From positions 107,594-171,593 of the forward strand of contig JAPLTU010000040.1 of the NCBI GenBank assembly GCA_026397965.1: a DNA stretch of 64,000 nt. The letters are read 5' to 3'. The DNA comes from Verrucomicrobiota bacterium. GTDB lineage: Bacteria > Verrucomicrobiota > Verrucomicrobiia > Opitutales > UBA953. Positions within the stretch are counted from its first letter, which is position 1. Every line of letters begins with the position of its first letter. The position numbers and the translations under genes were made by a program. The notes below the pieces were generated by a model that ran no database searches, was not told the DNA's origin, and was given only the letters and a program-made list of their open reading frames with translations. Positions 43,966 through 58,413 of the stretch are shown in pieces.

Positions 43966-46438
43966 ACCAACCGTCAATCGCAGCCTCCTCCAGGCCGCCT
44001 ATTTTACTTTAGTACTCGCGCCGTTCGTCGGCGTGGCCCAAGTGGCGCCCGCGACCGAGAAAGACCCCATCGTTCGCTCGATCCGCGTGAAGGCTGAAGG
44101 CGGTGCAGTTTCTGAGCAATTCGTGCTGGGGTATGTTGCGCTGCGTGCCGGCGAAGTTTTTTCCAAGGATGCCGTCGCAAGCACGGTTCGCGCCCTTTAC
44201 GCGACGGGTCGCTTCACCCAAGCCATCGTCGTCCCCGAGCTCGATCCTAAGACTGGACAAGTCGATGTCGTCGTCACCGTCGAGCCCCGGCCTCTCCTGG
44301 TCTCCATCGATTATATTGGCGGCGACGGGTTGGTTAATAAGGACACCTCGGAATGGTTTAGCACCGGAACGACGATTGAAGACGTCAAGGTAGGCGAGCC
44401 GCTTGACCCCGCTTTACTGCGCCGCTCCGAGGTCAAGCTGCAGACCGAACTCCGCAAAAAACGCCCCTTCACCATCGTGACATCGGAGACGTTCCCGGCC
44501 AAAGGTGGGGTGAAGGTTTCGGTCATCATCCGTGAAGGCATTGAATTGAAAGTAGATCACGTCCGCATCGAAGGCGCCACGGCTCTGAAGGAAAGTGAAG
44601 TCATCGACGGAGCTGACTTGAAATCCTCCACGTGGCGCTGGTGGAAGTTTTCTTGGCTGACGAGCGGCGGACGTCTGGACCCTGATGAATACCGCAAAGA
44701 TTGCCAACGCGTCCGGGATTTCTATCGGGCCAAGGGTTTTCTGGATGTCCAAATCGAAGAAATGGATGCCGAAAAGGCCTGCACCATCAAAGACGTCTCG
44801 GGTACGAACGGCTGGCTTGATGTCGTCATTCGCGTCAAAGAAGGCCGACGTTACGCCGTTGGTAGCGTGACTCTTTCGGGTAACGGCATGGGCGCGGCCC
44901 AAGAGGCGTTCAAGACCGAGGCTCTGCTGAAAGTCGTCAGCGAGCCTTCGCTTCGCCGGGGGGCTCACCCCGTGGAAGTGGATCATTTGAATAAAGGAGA
45001 CTGGTATGCGACCGGCGCCGTCGAAGCAGCGGCCGATAAGCTGCGCGAGTATTATGGCCAGATGGGTTATTTAAATACGCAGGTGAACGTCGGCCGTAAG
45101 CCGAATCTGGAAACCGGCGCCATCGATATAAAATTCACGCTGGAAGAAGGGCAGCGCTTCTCCGTCCGTTCTTTGGAAATCCAAGGGAATACCAAGACGC
45201 GCTCGAACGTCATTGCCCGCGAGTTAGCCCTGGGGCCCGGCGAAGTTTTCGACCTTGCTCGCATGCGCGTTTCCGAGGGTCGTTTGCGCAATACCCAATT
45301 TTTCGAAGAAGTCCGCGTAACCCCGATTCCGAGTCCTGTCCCGGGCCAAAGCGACCTGCGCGTCGTGGTCAAGGAAGGTCCGACCGGCCAGGTGAGTTTT
45401 GGCGCGGGCTACAGCACGGTCGAGCAGTTGGTGGGCTTCGTCGAATATTCCGAAGGAAACTTCGATTATTCTAATCCTGAAGGGTGGTATCGTGGCGGCG
45501 GCCAAAAATTCCGGGTACGGATTTCCGCTGGTAGTGTCTCCAGTTCCTTCGAGCATTCGTTCGAAGAGCCAGCCCTTTGGGAACGTGATTTGGCCGTCGG
45601 CTATAAGATTGAGCGACGCTTTACGGGCTTCCAGTCTGCCAATTACTCCGTCGTGACCGAAGGCGTTGGCGTCTATGCCCGTCGCCGGATTTTCGGCGCC
45701 GTCGAGGGACGCATCGCTTATGATCTTCGACGCGTATCGGTCGGCGATGTGACTGCTTCTGCTCCGGCGGATGTCGTCAATGAAAGCGGCCACCCTAAGA
45801 CGATTTCCTCGATTACTCTTTCGGCATCCCAAGACACCCGCGATGAATATAATTTCCCGACGCGCGGTTCGCGGATCTCCTTGTCCGAAGAATTCGCCGG
45901 CAACGGGCTGGGCGGAAGTCTCTCCTACCTGAAGTCCGAGCTGCGGGCTGGCAAATGGTTACTCCTTTCACCCACCGCCGAACAGACCTTAAGCGTAATC
46001 GGCCGCGTCGGTATGCTTTCAGGTAAGCGCTCTGAACTTCCTTTCTACGAACGCTTTTATCTCGGCGGCGCTTACGACATGCGTGGTTTTTCTTACAATG
46101 ATGTGGGTTCCTTTGAAACCTATGACACCAGTTTCGGCAATCAGCCCATGGGCGGCATGACGTATGGTTATTTCAGCACGGAATACCTGATCAAGGCCGC
46201 GGACAACCTACGTTTGGCCGCCTTTTATGATTATGGCTTGGTCAATGCCGAAAGCGCCGACTTCAGTCTGTCACAGGCTAACGCCGATTGGGGTCTCGGC
46301 ATGCGCATTCTATTGGGCGGGGCCGTGATGCGTCTGGACTTCGGTTTCCCCTTAAAAACCACCAAAAACCCGACAACCGGGGCTCCGCTCAATACGGGCG
46401 GCATGAAGTTTAACTTCAGTTTTGGCACGGTCTTTTGA
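43958..46438 (+). CDS. bamA: Outer membrane assembly factor BamA
   Basis: From ATG 43958 the protein has 826 residues: a signal peptide (to about AQVA), five POTRA domains in the first half (each with a xVRSIRVKAEGG/LVSIDYIGGDGL-type strand), and an Omp85 16-strand barrel from about residue 480, with RFYLGGAYDMRGF (the conserved RGF loop) and a C-terminal strand ending FSFGTVF. It inserts barrel proteins into the outer membrane. The gene overlaps dnaB by 8 bp and is followed by skp and lpxD, the common bamA-skp-lpxD order. Confidence 0.95.
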   Translation: MNKPTVNRSLLQAAYFTLVLAPFVGVAQVAPATEKDPIVRSIRVKAEGGAVSEQFVLGYVALRAGEVFSKDAVASTVRALYATGRFTQAIVVPELDPKTGQVDVVVTVEPRPLLVSIDYIGGDGLVNKDTSEWFSTGTTIEDVKVGEPLDPALLRRSEVKLQTELRKKRPFTIVTSETFPAKGGVKVSVIIREGIELKVDHVRIEGATALKESEVIDGADLKSSTWRWWKFSWLTSGGRLDPDEYRKDCQRVRDFYRAKGFLDVQIEEMDAEKACTIKDVSGTNGWLDVVIRVKEGRRYAVGSVTLSGNGMGAAQEAFKTEALLKVVSEPSLRRGAHPVEVDHLNKGDWYATGAVEAAADKLREYYGQMGYLNTQVNVGRKPNLETGAIDIKFTLEEGQRFSVRSLEIQGNTKTRSNVIARELALGPGEVFDLARMRVSEGRLRNTQFFEEVRVTPIPSPVPGQSDLRVVVKEGPTGQVSFGAGYSTVEQLVGFVEYSEGNFDYSNPEGWYRGGGQKFRVRISAGSVSSSFEHSFEEPALWERDLAVGYKIERRFTGFQSANYSVVTEGVGVYARRRIFGAVEGRIAYDLRRVSVGDVTASAPADVVNESGHPKTISSITLSASQDTRDEYNFPTRGSRISLSEEFAGNGLGGSLSYLKSELRAGKWLLLSPTAEQTLSVIGRVGMLSGKRSELPFYERFYLGGAYDMRGFSYNDVGSFETYDTSFGNQPMGGMTYGYFSTEYLIKAADNLRLAAFYDYGLVNAESADFSLSQANADWGLGMRILLGGAVMRLDFGFPLKTTKNPTTGAPLNTGGMKFNFSFGTVF

Positions 46439-46479
46439 TTGCCAACCATCCTCCGTTCCTACTTTCTCAACTCCCTACC

Positions 46480-47067
46480 ATGAAGTCCCTATCCGCTCTT
46501 CTCATCTTCGCCGCCACTACGGTTTTCGCCGCCGCCCCTAACGTTGGCGTGGTCGATATCGCTGAAGTCATGGCCAAATACAATAAGGCCATCGAAACCA
46601 AGGCCAGCATCGACAAGTCCGTCGAAGCCAGCAAAGCCGCCATCGCTGAGCGTGGCAAGGAAGTCGAAGGCCTCAAGGCTGACCTCGATGCCACCGTTAA
46701 GCGTGCTAACGATCCGATTCTCAACGAAGCCGGCAAGAAGTCCCTTCAGTCCGAAGCCCAAGTTAAGAATAACGCTCTCCAGCAGCGCTTCCAGGAGTAT
46801 CAGCAGTTCGCCCAGAACGCTCAGGCCACCATCCAGCAGCGCTTCAATGAACTGCAGAATGCCGTGAACGCGGATATCAAATCTCAGTCTGAAAAGGTCG
46901 CCAAGGAAAAGGGCCTCCAACTCATCCTTCCTAAGGCGATTGCCTTCCATGCGGACGCTTCGCTCGATATCACCGAAGAGATCACCAAGGAACTCAATGC
47001 TGGCTATAAGAGCACGGCACCTGTGACACCTGCCGCCCCAGCTGGCGATAAACCCGCTGCCAAGTAA
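46480..47067 (+). CDS. skp: Skp/OmpH periplasmic chaperone
   Basis: ATG 46480 gives 195 residues with a signal peptide directly at the start (SLSALLIFAATTVFAAA); the frame extends 15 codons upstream over the bamA end, but that would bury the signal. The mature protein opens NVGVVDIAEVMAKYNKA, the OmpH family entry, then long amphipathic helices rich in Lys, Glu and Gln (about 40-150) that form the tentacles, and LQLILPKAIAFHADASLDIT. It carries unfolded outer membrane proteins to BamA, encoded immediately upstream. The tail is Pro/Ala-rich. Confidence 0.92.
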   Translation: MKSLSALLIFAATTVFAAAPNVGVVDIAEVMAKYNKAIETKASIDKSVEASKAAIAERGKEVEGLKADLDATVKRANDPILNEAGKKSLQSEAQVKNNALQQRFQEYQQFAQNAQATIQQRFNELQNAVNADIKSQSEKVAKEKGLQLILPKAIAFHADASLDITEEITKELNAGYKSTAPVTPAAPAGDKPAAK

Positions 47068-47112
47068 GCCCGAAACGCGCCCCTGCTAAGCAGGGGCGCT
47101 TCATTTAGGTTC

Positions 47113-48156
47113 ATGTCTATCACTTTCACCCCACAACAAGTCGCCTCGATGATCGAGGCTGTGGCTGTTGAGGGGGTGAGGACTGATCCGATTCAAGGCA
47201 TCGCCGCTTTAGCAGAAGCCTCGGCGGATGATCTATCTTTTTTAGGTAACCTGAAATACTCGGCGGAAGTGGCAACTTCTCGGGCAGGGGTGATCCTTGT
47301 GCCGCTGGAATTCGTCGGGGTGCCTCAGACGAATCAGGTATTCTTACGCGTCGCCAAGCCTTCCTTCGCTTTGGCTTTAATTTGTTCGGTCTTGGAGGCT
47401 AAGCTCTGGCCCAAGCCACCGGCTGGCGTCCATGCCTCCGCCGTGGTGGCTCCTTCTGCCGTCGTTGACCCCTCCGCGCACATCGGTCCGCTTTGTGTCG
47501 TCGGTGAAAATACGATCATCGCCGCCGGCGTGACACTGGAGGCTCGTTGCCAAATCGGCACTCATGCCAAGGTCGGGCCAGACTCTTGGCTGAAACCGGG
47601 CGTGCTTATTGGCGATTATTGCGTCTTGGGCGCTCGTTGCCGCATTCAACCGGGAGCCATCATCGGTTCGGATGGCTTCGGCTATGAGCCGATCGACGGC
47701 ACGATTCATCGCATCCCGCAAATCGGAACCGTTGTCTTGGAGGATGACGTCGAAGTCGGGGCGAACACAACGATTGACCGGGCGCGCTTTAGCCGGACCG
47801 TAATTGGCCGCGGAACGAAAATCGATAATTTGGTCCAAATCGCCCATAATGTCAGAATCGGCCGCCAATGTCTCATCACCGCACAGGTGGGCATCGCGGG
47901 AAGTACGACGCTGGGCGATCATTGCGTGCTCGGCGGGCAGGCCGGCGTGGCCGGGCACCTGACTCTCGGCGACCGCGTCAAGCTGGGCGCCCAAGCTGGC
48001 CTCTTTGAAGACGTGCTCGCCGACGGTTTCGTCAATGGAACGCCGGCGATGCCCTTTGGTCTGGAACGCCGACTGGTCGTCCTATCCCGTCGTTTGCCGG
48101 ATTTGTTCAAAAAGGTTGATTCGCTCGCCGCGTCCTTGGACTCTCCTAAGAGTTAA
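47113..48156 (+). CDS. lpxD: UDP-3-O-acylglucosamine N-acyltransferase
   Basis: The 347-residue enzyme has the N-terminal uridine-binding domain ([20 protein letters not shown]) and a left-handed beta helix of hexapeptide repeats: [20 protein letters not shown] onward, GSDGFGYEP, and [20 protein letters not shown], where the first His corresponds to the catalytic histidine. It adds the second acyl chain in lipid A synthesis, so the cell makes lipopolysaccharide. It follows skp by 45 bp and precedes prs by 5 bp. Confidence 0.96.
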   Translation: MSITFTPQQVASMIEAVAVEGVRTDPIQGIAALAEASADDLSFLGNLKYSAEVATSRAGVILVPLEFVGVPQTNQVFLRVAKPSFALALICSVLEAKLWPKPPAGVHASAVVAPSAVVDPSAHIGPLCVVGENTIIAAGVTLEARCQIGTHAKVGPDSWLKPGVLIGDYCVLGARCRIQPGAIIGSDGFGYEPIDGTIHRIPQIGTVVLEDDVEVGANTTIDRARFSRTVIGRGTKIDNLVQIAHNVRIGRQCLITAQVGIAGSTTLGDHCVLGGQAGVAGHLTLGDRVKLGAQAGLFEDVLADGFVNGTPAMPFGLERRLVVLSRRLPDLFKKVDSLAASLDSPKS

Positions 48157-48161
48157 CTGAC

Positions 48162-49112
48162 ATGAGCGCCCCAGAGATGAAGATTTTTACCGGCAACGCC
48201 AATCCGGCCCTCGCCAAAGAAATCTGCGAACACCTCGGCGTGCCGCTGGGATCGGCTACGGTCAATTGCTTCCCGGACGGCGAAACGTTCGTGCAGATCA
48301 ACGAGAATATCCGCGGCTGCGACGTTTACGTCATTCAGCCGACCTGCGCTCCGGCTAATGACCGCATCATGGAATTGCTCATCATGATCGACGCAATGCG
48401 CCGGGCGTCCGCCGCGCGCATCACCGCGGTGATCCCCTTTTTCGGTTATGCCCGGCAAGACCGTAAAGATAAGCCTCGCGTGCCGATCACGGCCAAGCTC
48501 GTGGCCAATTTGCTCACCGCCGCCGGCGCGAACCGCGTGCTGACCGTCGATTTGCACGCGCAGCAGATCCAGGGCTTCTTCGATATCCCGGTCGACCATC
48601 TTTACGCCTCGCCGGTCTTCTACGCGCACATCAAAAATAAACCTTGGTTGAAGGATGCCACGGTGATTTCGCCCGATGTCGGGGGCCTGAAATATGCGGC
48701 CGCGGTGGCTGATATGCTGAATCTGCCCTATGGTTTCGTGGCCAAGCGCCGGACCAGTGCGACGACCGTCCAGGCCACCAGCCTCGTCGGCGAAGTCGAC
48801 GGTCGCGACGTCATCTTAGTCGACGACATGACCGAAACCGCCGGCACGTTGACGGCGGCCGCTGAACTATTGAAGAAGAACGGCGCCCGTTCGGTGCGCG
48901 CCGTGGTCTCTCACTGCATGATCCAGGAAATCGCTTACGAGCGCTTACGTAACGGTGCAATCGATGAAGTAATCACGACCAACTCCGTGCCCATCGATAC
49001 CCGCGGCCTGCCCATCACGGTGCTTTCGATCGCGCCTCTGCTTTCAGATGCCATCCGGCGCATCCACGGTAACAGCAGCGTGACCGACCTTTTCCCCATC
49101 AAGGGGCACTGA
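48162..49112 (+). CDS. prs: Ribose-phosphate pyrophosphokinase (PRPP synthase)
   Basis: The 316-residue protein matches the class I family throughout: KIFTGNANPALAKEICEHLG, NCFPDGETFVQI, CAPANDRIMELLIMIDAMRRA, FFGYARQDRK (ATP loop) and the PRPP loop VILVDDMTETAGTL. It makes PRPP for nucleotides, histidine and tryptophan. Its start is 5 bp after lpxD, and an intrinsic terminator follows. Confidence 0.97.
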   Translation: MSAPEMKIFTGNANPALAKEICEHLGVPLGSATVNCFPDGETFVQINENIRGCDVYVIQPTCAPANDRIMELLIMIDAMRRASAARITAVIPFFGYARQDRKDKPRVPITAKLVANLLTAAGANRVLTVDLHAQQIQGFFDIPVDHLYASPVFYAHIKNKPWLKDATVISPDVGGLKYAAAVADMLNLPYGFVAKRRTSATTVQATSLVGEVDGRDVILVDDMTETAGTLTAAAELLKKNGARSVRAVVSHCMIQEIAYERLRNGAIDEVITTNSVPIDTRGLPITVLSIAPLLSDAIRRIHGNSSVTDLFPIKGH

Positions 49113-49130
49113 GCCTGACGTCAGGACGCG

Positions 49131-49162
49131 AAAAAGGCCGCATCAATCGATGCGGCCTTTTT
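49131..49162. terminator. Bidirectional terminator between prs and the peroxiredoxin gene
   Basis: AAAAAGGCCGCATC and its exact complement form a 14-bp stem with loop AATC. A-run and T-run flank it, so it can stop both convergent transcripts. Confidence 0.9.
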
Positions 49163-49182
49163 GTTGGGATGAATCCCCGGAC

Positions 49183-49695
49183 TTACTTCTTAGCGGACGC
49201 GAGGAAGTCGAGGATGACCTTGGCTTGGTCGCTGGTGTGGCCCTTGTGGTCGGCGTAGACGCACTTGCCGTCCTTGAAGAGGAAGGCGCTGCGACTGGCA
49301 AAGCCGACCATGCTCTTCACGCCGAAGGCTTCGGTGACGGCTTTCTTCTCCTTGTCGGCGAGGAGGCGGAAGGGGAACTTCTGCTCTTCTTTGAATTCTT
49401 TCTGCTTCTTCTCATCGTCGGTGCTGACGCCGAGGACGTTCACCCCGGCCTTCTGAAGGTCGGCCCAGCCATCGCGCAGCGAGCAGCCCTGCTTAGTGCA
49501 GCCCGGGGTGTCGGCCTTCGGGTAGAAGTAGACGAGCAGGGTACCCTTGGCGCCTTCTTTGGCGAGATCGACGGGCTTGCCGTCTTGGTCATTGCAGACG
49601 ACGGCTGGGATGGCATCGCCGACGGCAAGCTTTTCAGCGGCACTGCCAAGGAAGGGGAAAAGGGAGAGGAGCATAGAGGCGAAGAGGGTCTTCAT
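49183..49695 (-). CDS. bcp: Exported Bcp-type peroxiredoxin
   Basis: The 170-residue protein has a signal peptide (LFASMLLSLFPFLGSAA) followed by the thioredoxin fold of the Bcp/PrxQ class: YPKADTPGCTKQGC has peroxidatic Cys66 and resolving Cys71 five residues on, typical for alpha-helix-resolved enzymes. It reduces hydroperoxides, here apparently in the periplasm; most Bcp proteins are cytoplasmic. The start codon is preceded by GGGAGG directly adjacent to the ATG, which is too close for normal pairing. Confidence 0.9.
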   Translation of the reverse strand: MKTLFASMLLSLFPFLGSAAEKLAVGDAIPAVVCNDQDGKPVDLAKEGAKGTLLVYFYPKADTPGCTKQGCSLRDGWADLQKAGVNVLGVSTDDEKKQKEFKEEQKFPFRLLADKEKKAVTEAFGVKSMVGFASRSAFLFKDGKCVYADHKGHTSDQAKVILDFLASAKK

Positions 49696-49789
49696 CCTCC
49701 CAAGATTGGGCGGCGATTAGTAAAAGGCAAATGCGTCCAGCGATGTTTTCCTATCGCTTGTCGATGCTTCTGAGGCCAAAAATGACGTT

Positions 49790-50230
49790 ATGTTGCAGGC
49801 CGTCCTCGACACCATCCCTCATCGCCCTCCTTTCCTGTTCTTGGATCGGATTGATGAGATTCGGGCCGACGGGGTGACTTGCTCCCGGACGTTCCGCGCG
49901 GATGAGCCTTTCTACGCCGGGCACTACCCGGGCAACCCCATCACCCCTGGGGTGCTGCTGTGCGAGGCGGTTTTTCAAGCAGCGGCTATTTTTTTGACCA
50001 AAAAGCTACAGGGGGAGGGCGGGGTGGCCGCCGATAAGACTCCGGTACTTTGCCGCATCGAAGAGGCAAAGTTCAAAGGGATGGTGCGGCCGGGCGACAC
50101 GGTCTCCATCGAGGTCAAGCACGTCGAAACCCTCCAACAATTTCACTTCATGACGGGGACCGTTCGCCGTGAAGGCAAGGCGGTTCTGACGATACGTTTT
50201 GCCCTCGCCCTTGTCGATAAGACCGACTGA
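49790..50230 (+). CDS. fabZ: FabZ-like 3-hydroxyacyl-ACP dehydratase
   Basis: The 146-residue hotdog protein has the FabZ active site: HYPGNPITPGVLLCEA with His45 and Glu59, preceded by IPHRPPFLFLDRI. It removes water from 3-hydroxyacyl-ACP in chain elongation. It is followed after 9 bp by a FabI-like reductase and then by OleA- and OleB-like genes, forming a tight four-gene unit. Confidence 0.88.
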   Translation: MLQAVLDTIPHRPPFLFLDRIDEIRADGVTCSRTFRADEPFYAGHYPGNPITPGVLLCEAVFQAAAIFLTKKLQGEGGVAADKTPVLCRIEEAKFKGMVRPGDTVSIEVKHVETLQQFHFMTGTVRREGKAVLTIRFALALVDKTD

Positions 50231-50239
50231 TTAACTGCG

Positions 50240-51040
50240 ATGTCGTTTCTTGGTCTCACCGGAAAAACCTTTCTCGTCTTGGGCGTCGCCAACAAGAAGT
50301 CGGTCGCTTGGCACGTGGCGAAGACCCTGGAGGAAGAAGGCGCGAAGGTGATCTATTCCGTCCGTTCGCAAGCGCGGCTCGATTCGCTTAAGGGTCTTCT
50401 GGAGGGAAAGCCGGTTTACCTCTGTGACCTTGAGCGGGAAGAAGAAACCATCCGCTTGGCCTCGGCGGTGGGCAAGGAGCATGGCCCGATTGACGGGGTT
50501 TTACACAGCGTGGCGTTCGCGAATTTCTCCCAAGGAATGCAGCCTTTTCACGAGACCCTCCGAGCCGATTTCCTCCAAGCGACGGCCATTTCCTGTTTTT
50601 CTCTCGTCGAATTAGCCCGGGCGTTGAAGCCCCATCTTAAGTCGGATGCTTCAGTGGTCTCCATCGGGATTTCTTCCCAAGTCACCGCTTCCAACTACGG
50701 TTACATGTCGCCAATCAAGGCGGCCTTGGAATCGGCATCGCGTTTCCTGGCGAAATCTTTTTCCGCCGACACGCGCGTACGGTTTAACAGCGTGAATGCT
50801 GGCCCGCTGAAGACGAGTGCGAGCGCGGGCATCCCTGGCTATCTCCATAATTACCTGCACGCCGAAAAGATGACATTTCGGAAGGAGGCCCTGAAAACCC
50901 AGGAAGTCGCCGATACGGCGGTCTGGCTTCTTTCTCCTCGCTCCAGCGGCATCAACGGCCAAGGCGTCGTCGTCGATGCGGGCATGGGGCTGAATTTCTT
51001 TGACGAAGAATTGGTCAAGGCGTCATCGCGTATCCTCTGA
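50240..51040 (+). CDS. fabI: Enoyl-ACP reductase (FabI type)
   Basis: The 266-residue short-chain dehydrogenase has the FabI nucleotide loop GVANKKSVAW and the Y-x6-K catalytic pair as Tyr153 and Lys160 in NYGYMSPIK, which marks enoyl reductases rather than ordinary SDRs with Y-x3-K. It saturates enoyl-ACP with NAD(P)H. The next gene starts 1 bp after its stop. It is not OleD, which is an extended SDR. Confidence 0.88.
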   Translation: MSFLGLTGKTFLVLGVANKKSVAWHVAKTLEEEGAKVIYSVRSQARLDSLKGLLEGKPVYLCDLEREEETIRLASAVGKEHGPIDGVLHSVAFANFSQGMQPFHETLRADFLQATAISCFSLVELARALKPHLKSDASVVSIGISSQVTASNYGYMSPIKAALESASRFLAKSFSADTRVRFNSVNAGPLKTSASAGIPGYLHNYLHAEKMTFRKEALKTQEVADTAVWLLSPRSSGINGQGVVVDAGMGLNFFDEELVKASSRIL

Positions 51041-51041
51041 C

Positions 51042-52079
51042 GTGCAATTCCGCCGCACAGTTTTATCCGGGCTGGTGGCTGAACTTCCTCCCGAAGTTTG
51101 GACTTCGGAGACTTTGGAATTAAAATTAGCCCCGCTCTATCAGCGTTTAAAGCTACCAGAAGGGCGCTTGGAGCTGATGACTGGGATCCACGAGCGACGC
51201 TTCTGGCCTCAGGCTATCCGCCCTTCGGAAGCCTCCGCTTTGGCCGGTCGCCGGGCGATGGTCGCCGCCGGCGTGGGGCCCCATGATATCGACTTATTAA
51301 TCCATTCATCGGTCTGTCGCGATCGGCTCGAGCCTTCGACGGCCGCTTATGTGCACGGTTTGTTGGGGCTGGGACCGCAGGCCCAAATACTCGATGTCTC
51401 GAACGCCTGTCTGGGTTGGCTGAACGCGATCGTCTTGGCCGCTGGGCTCATTGAGTCGGGCCAAATCCGGAGAGCGCTCGTTTGTGCCGGTGAAGATGGC
51501 CGGCCGCTGGTCGAGCGTACGGTTCGTTTGTTGAACGAAGACCTCACCCTGACGCGTGATGGCATTAAACCTTACTTCGCCAATTTAACGATTGGCGCTG
51601 GTGCCGCTGCGGTTGTCGTCAGTCGGGATGACCTTGCTGCTTCTGGTGCGATTCGACTTCTGGGGGGCGCGGCCGAAACAGATTCATCGGCTAATGCGTT
51701 ATGCGAGGGCGATACCTCGTCGGATGAACTGGATATGCGCACCGACTCGGAGGGTTTATTGATTGCCGGCGTTGCATTGGCGCAGCGTTGTTGGGGTCGG
51801 TTCAAAGGCGTCACGGGTTGGGATGAATCAACGCCCCAAAGGGTGGTCACCCACCAAGTCGGCCGAAGGCATTCAGCTTTGCTTTTTGAAAAGCTCGGGC
51901 TCGATGTCACCAAAGATTGCCAAAGCTTTCATCATCTGGGCAACGTGGGTTCGGTGTCTGTCCCCGCGACGTTGGCTTTGGCTTTGGCGGATGGGCGCAT
52001 CAAATCAGGTGACCGCGTCGCGCTGCTGGGCATCGGCAGCGGGCTCGCGAGTATGATGCTTGCCGTTGAATGCCAATGA
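51042..52079 (+). CDS. OleA-like thiolase (beta-ketoacyl synthase III fold)
   Basis: GTG 51042 is chosen as start because it follows the fabI stop by 1 bp; the frame is open 14 codons further. The 345 residues have the KASIII catalytic triad: Cys123 in DVSNACLGWLNAI, His in VVTHQVGRRHS and Asn in FHHLGNVGS. MTGIHERRFW is typical of OleA, which joins two fatty acyl-CoAs head to head. The OleB-like hydrolase next door supports OleA over FabH, but OleC and OleD are missing here. Confidence 0.75.
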   Translation: MQFRRTVLSGLVAELPPEVWTSETLELKLAPLYQRLKLPEGRLELMTGIHERRFWPQAIRPSEASALAGRRAMVAAGVGPHDIDLLIHSSVCRDRLEPSTAAYVHGLLGLGPQAQILDVSNACLGWLNAIVLAAGLIESGQIRRALVCAGEDGRPLVERTVRLLNEDLTLTRDGIKPYFANLTIGAGAAAVVVSRDDLAASGAIRLLGGAAETDSSANALCEGDTSSDELDMRTDSEGLLIAGVALAQRCWGRFKGVTGWDESTPQRVVTHQVGRRHSALLFEKLGLDVTKDCQSFHHLGNVGSVSVPATLALALADGRIKSGDRVALLGIGSGLASMMLAVECQ

Positions 52080-52957
52080 TCTCGCCCATGGATCTCCCTA
52101 CCGAGCTTAAGGCTTTATACCCTTTCGCCGCCCATGATTTTTCAGCTCCATCGGGGCGGATGAATTACGTGGATCACGGCCCTCGCGAGGGTCGCCCCGT
52201 TTTACTTCTTCACGGCAATCCATCGTGGTCGTTTCTGTGGCGTGATTTGATCGTGGCTCTGGCGGCCCGTGGGCGTCGTGTGATCGTGCCCGACCACGTG
52301 GGCATGGGTCTTTCCGGGCGACCTAATCGCTTCCTTCGATTGGTCGACCGCATCGCTGATGTCGAAGCCTTGCTCGCGCATCTGCATGTCGAAAAATTTG
52401 ACTTAGGCGTTCATGATTGGGGTGGCGCTATCGGTTTCGGGCTGGCTGGCCGGAACCCTAATCGCGTGGGTAAAATCCTGGTCACCAATACCGGGGCGTT
52501 TCTGTCCACGCAGATACCTTTCCGCATCGCCGTTTGCCGAGCCCCCCTTATCGGCCGCTTCATCGTTCAGGGCCTGAACGGCTTCGCCTGGCCGGCGACC
52601 TGGATGGCGGTGGAGCGTCCACTGGCGGCGGCGGTTAAGGCCGGGTTCCTTTTCCCCTACTTATCGGCTTCAAGGCGTCGGGCTGTGGCCGACTTTGTGG
52701 CCGATATACCCATGGAGCCCCATCACCCCTCTCGCCCCGTTCTGGCGGCCGTTGAGGCGGGTTTGCCTGGCTTGCGGGGGAAACCCATGCTGCTCTGCTG
52801 GGGGATGAAGGACTTTTGCTTCAATCAGGCCTTTTTAGAGGGCTTTATCGCCCGTTTTCCTGAGGCGCGGACGCTCGTCTTCCCTTCGGCAGGTCACTAT
52901 GTTCTCGAGGATGCTGGAGCGGAAGCGATCGGGCCGCTTACAGCCTTTTTCGACTGA
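52076..52957 (+). CDS. OleB-like alpha/beta hydrolase (haloalkane dehalogenase family)
   Basis: ATG 52076 overlaps the OleA-like stop by ATGA, the local habit; ATG 52070 and 52088 are alternatives. The 293-residue hydrolase has the oxyanion HGNPSWSFLWR, a nucleophile elbow VHDWGGA with aspartate (Asp114) in place of serine, acid Asp in WGMKDFCF and His in SAGHYVLED. Asp nucleophiles mark haloalkane dehalogenases and OleB, which decarboxylates beta-lactones to olefins. Linkage to OleA favours OleB. Confidence 0.75.
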   Translation: MISPMDLPTELKALYPFAAHDFSAPSGRMNYVDHGPREGRPVLLLHGNPSWSFLWRDLIVALAARGRRVIVPDHVGMGLSGRPNRFLRLVDRIADVEALLAHLHVEKFDLGVHDWGGAIGFGLAGRNPNRVGKILVTNTGAFLSTQIPFRIAVCRAPLIGRFIVQGLNGFAWPATWMAVERPLAAAVKAGFLFPYLSASRRRAVADFVADIPMEPHHPSRPVLAAVEAGLPGLRGKPMLLCWGMKDFCFNQAFLEGFIARFPEARTLVFPSAGHYVLEDAGAEAIGPLTAFFD

Positions 52958-53190
52958 GCCGACTTAGCCCTGTTCGAAAGGTGTTGGCAGCTCTGTAAAT
53001 GGACTGTGGATGGGCTGTGAGTAAAGCCGACTCAAGTATCTAAGAAGTTTTTGTAAGGGGTTGATTAACAGATATTTCGACGCCTTAAAAAACATGTGAA
53101 TCGAGGGCTTTTCCTGTTGCACCGTGAGGTGTTAAAAACAGCATTTTGGTACCCCCTTTCCCGGGGAAACTCTCCCCAATTTCTATCTAA

Positions 53191-55836
<2,646 letters not shown>

Positions 55837-55868
55837 GCCCGTTCTCCTCCCCCTAAATATTTCATTCC

Positions 55869-58358
<2,490 letters not shown>

Positions 58359-58378
58359 GCCAGCGATTCCAGGCAAGC

Positions 58379-58408
58379 AAAAGGGGCGCCAAGGGGCGCC
58401 CCTTTTTA
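58379..58408. terminator. Terminator between gyrA and the rRNA methyltransferase gene
   Basis: AAAAGGGGCGCC and GGCGCCCCTTTT form a 12-bp stem around AAGG, with T-rich sequence after it. Its A-run also serves the convergent gene. Confidence 0.88.
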
Positions 58409-58413
58409 TTTGC

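Noticed and set aside
46420..46440. TGGCACGGTCT at the end of bamA as a sigma-54 site
   Set aside because: The -12 element is shifted by one base and lies inside the codons for the last BamA strand.
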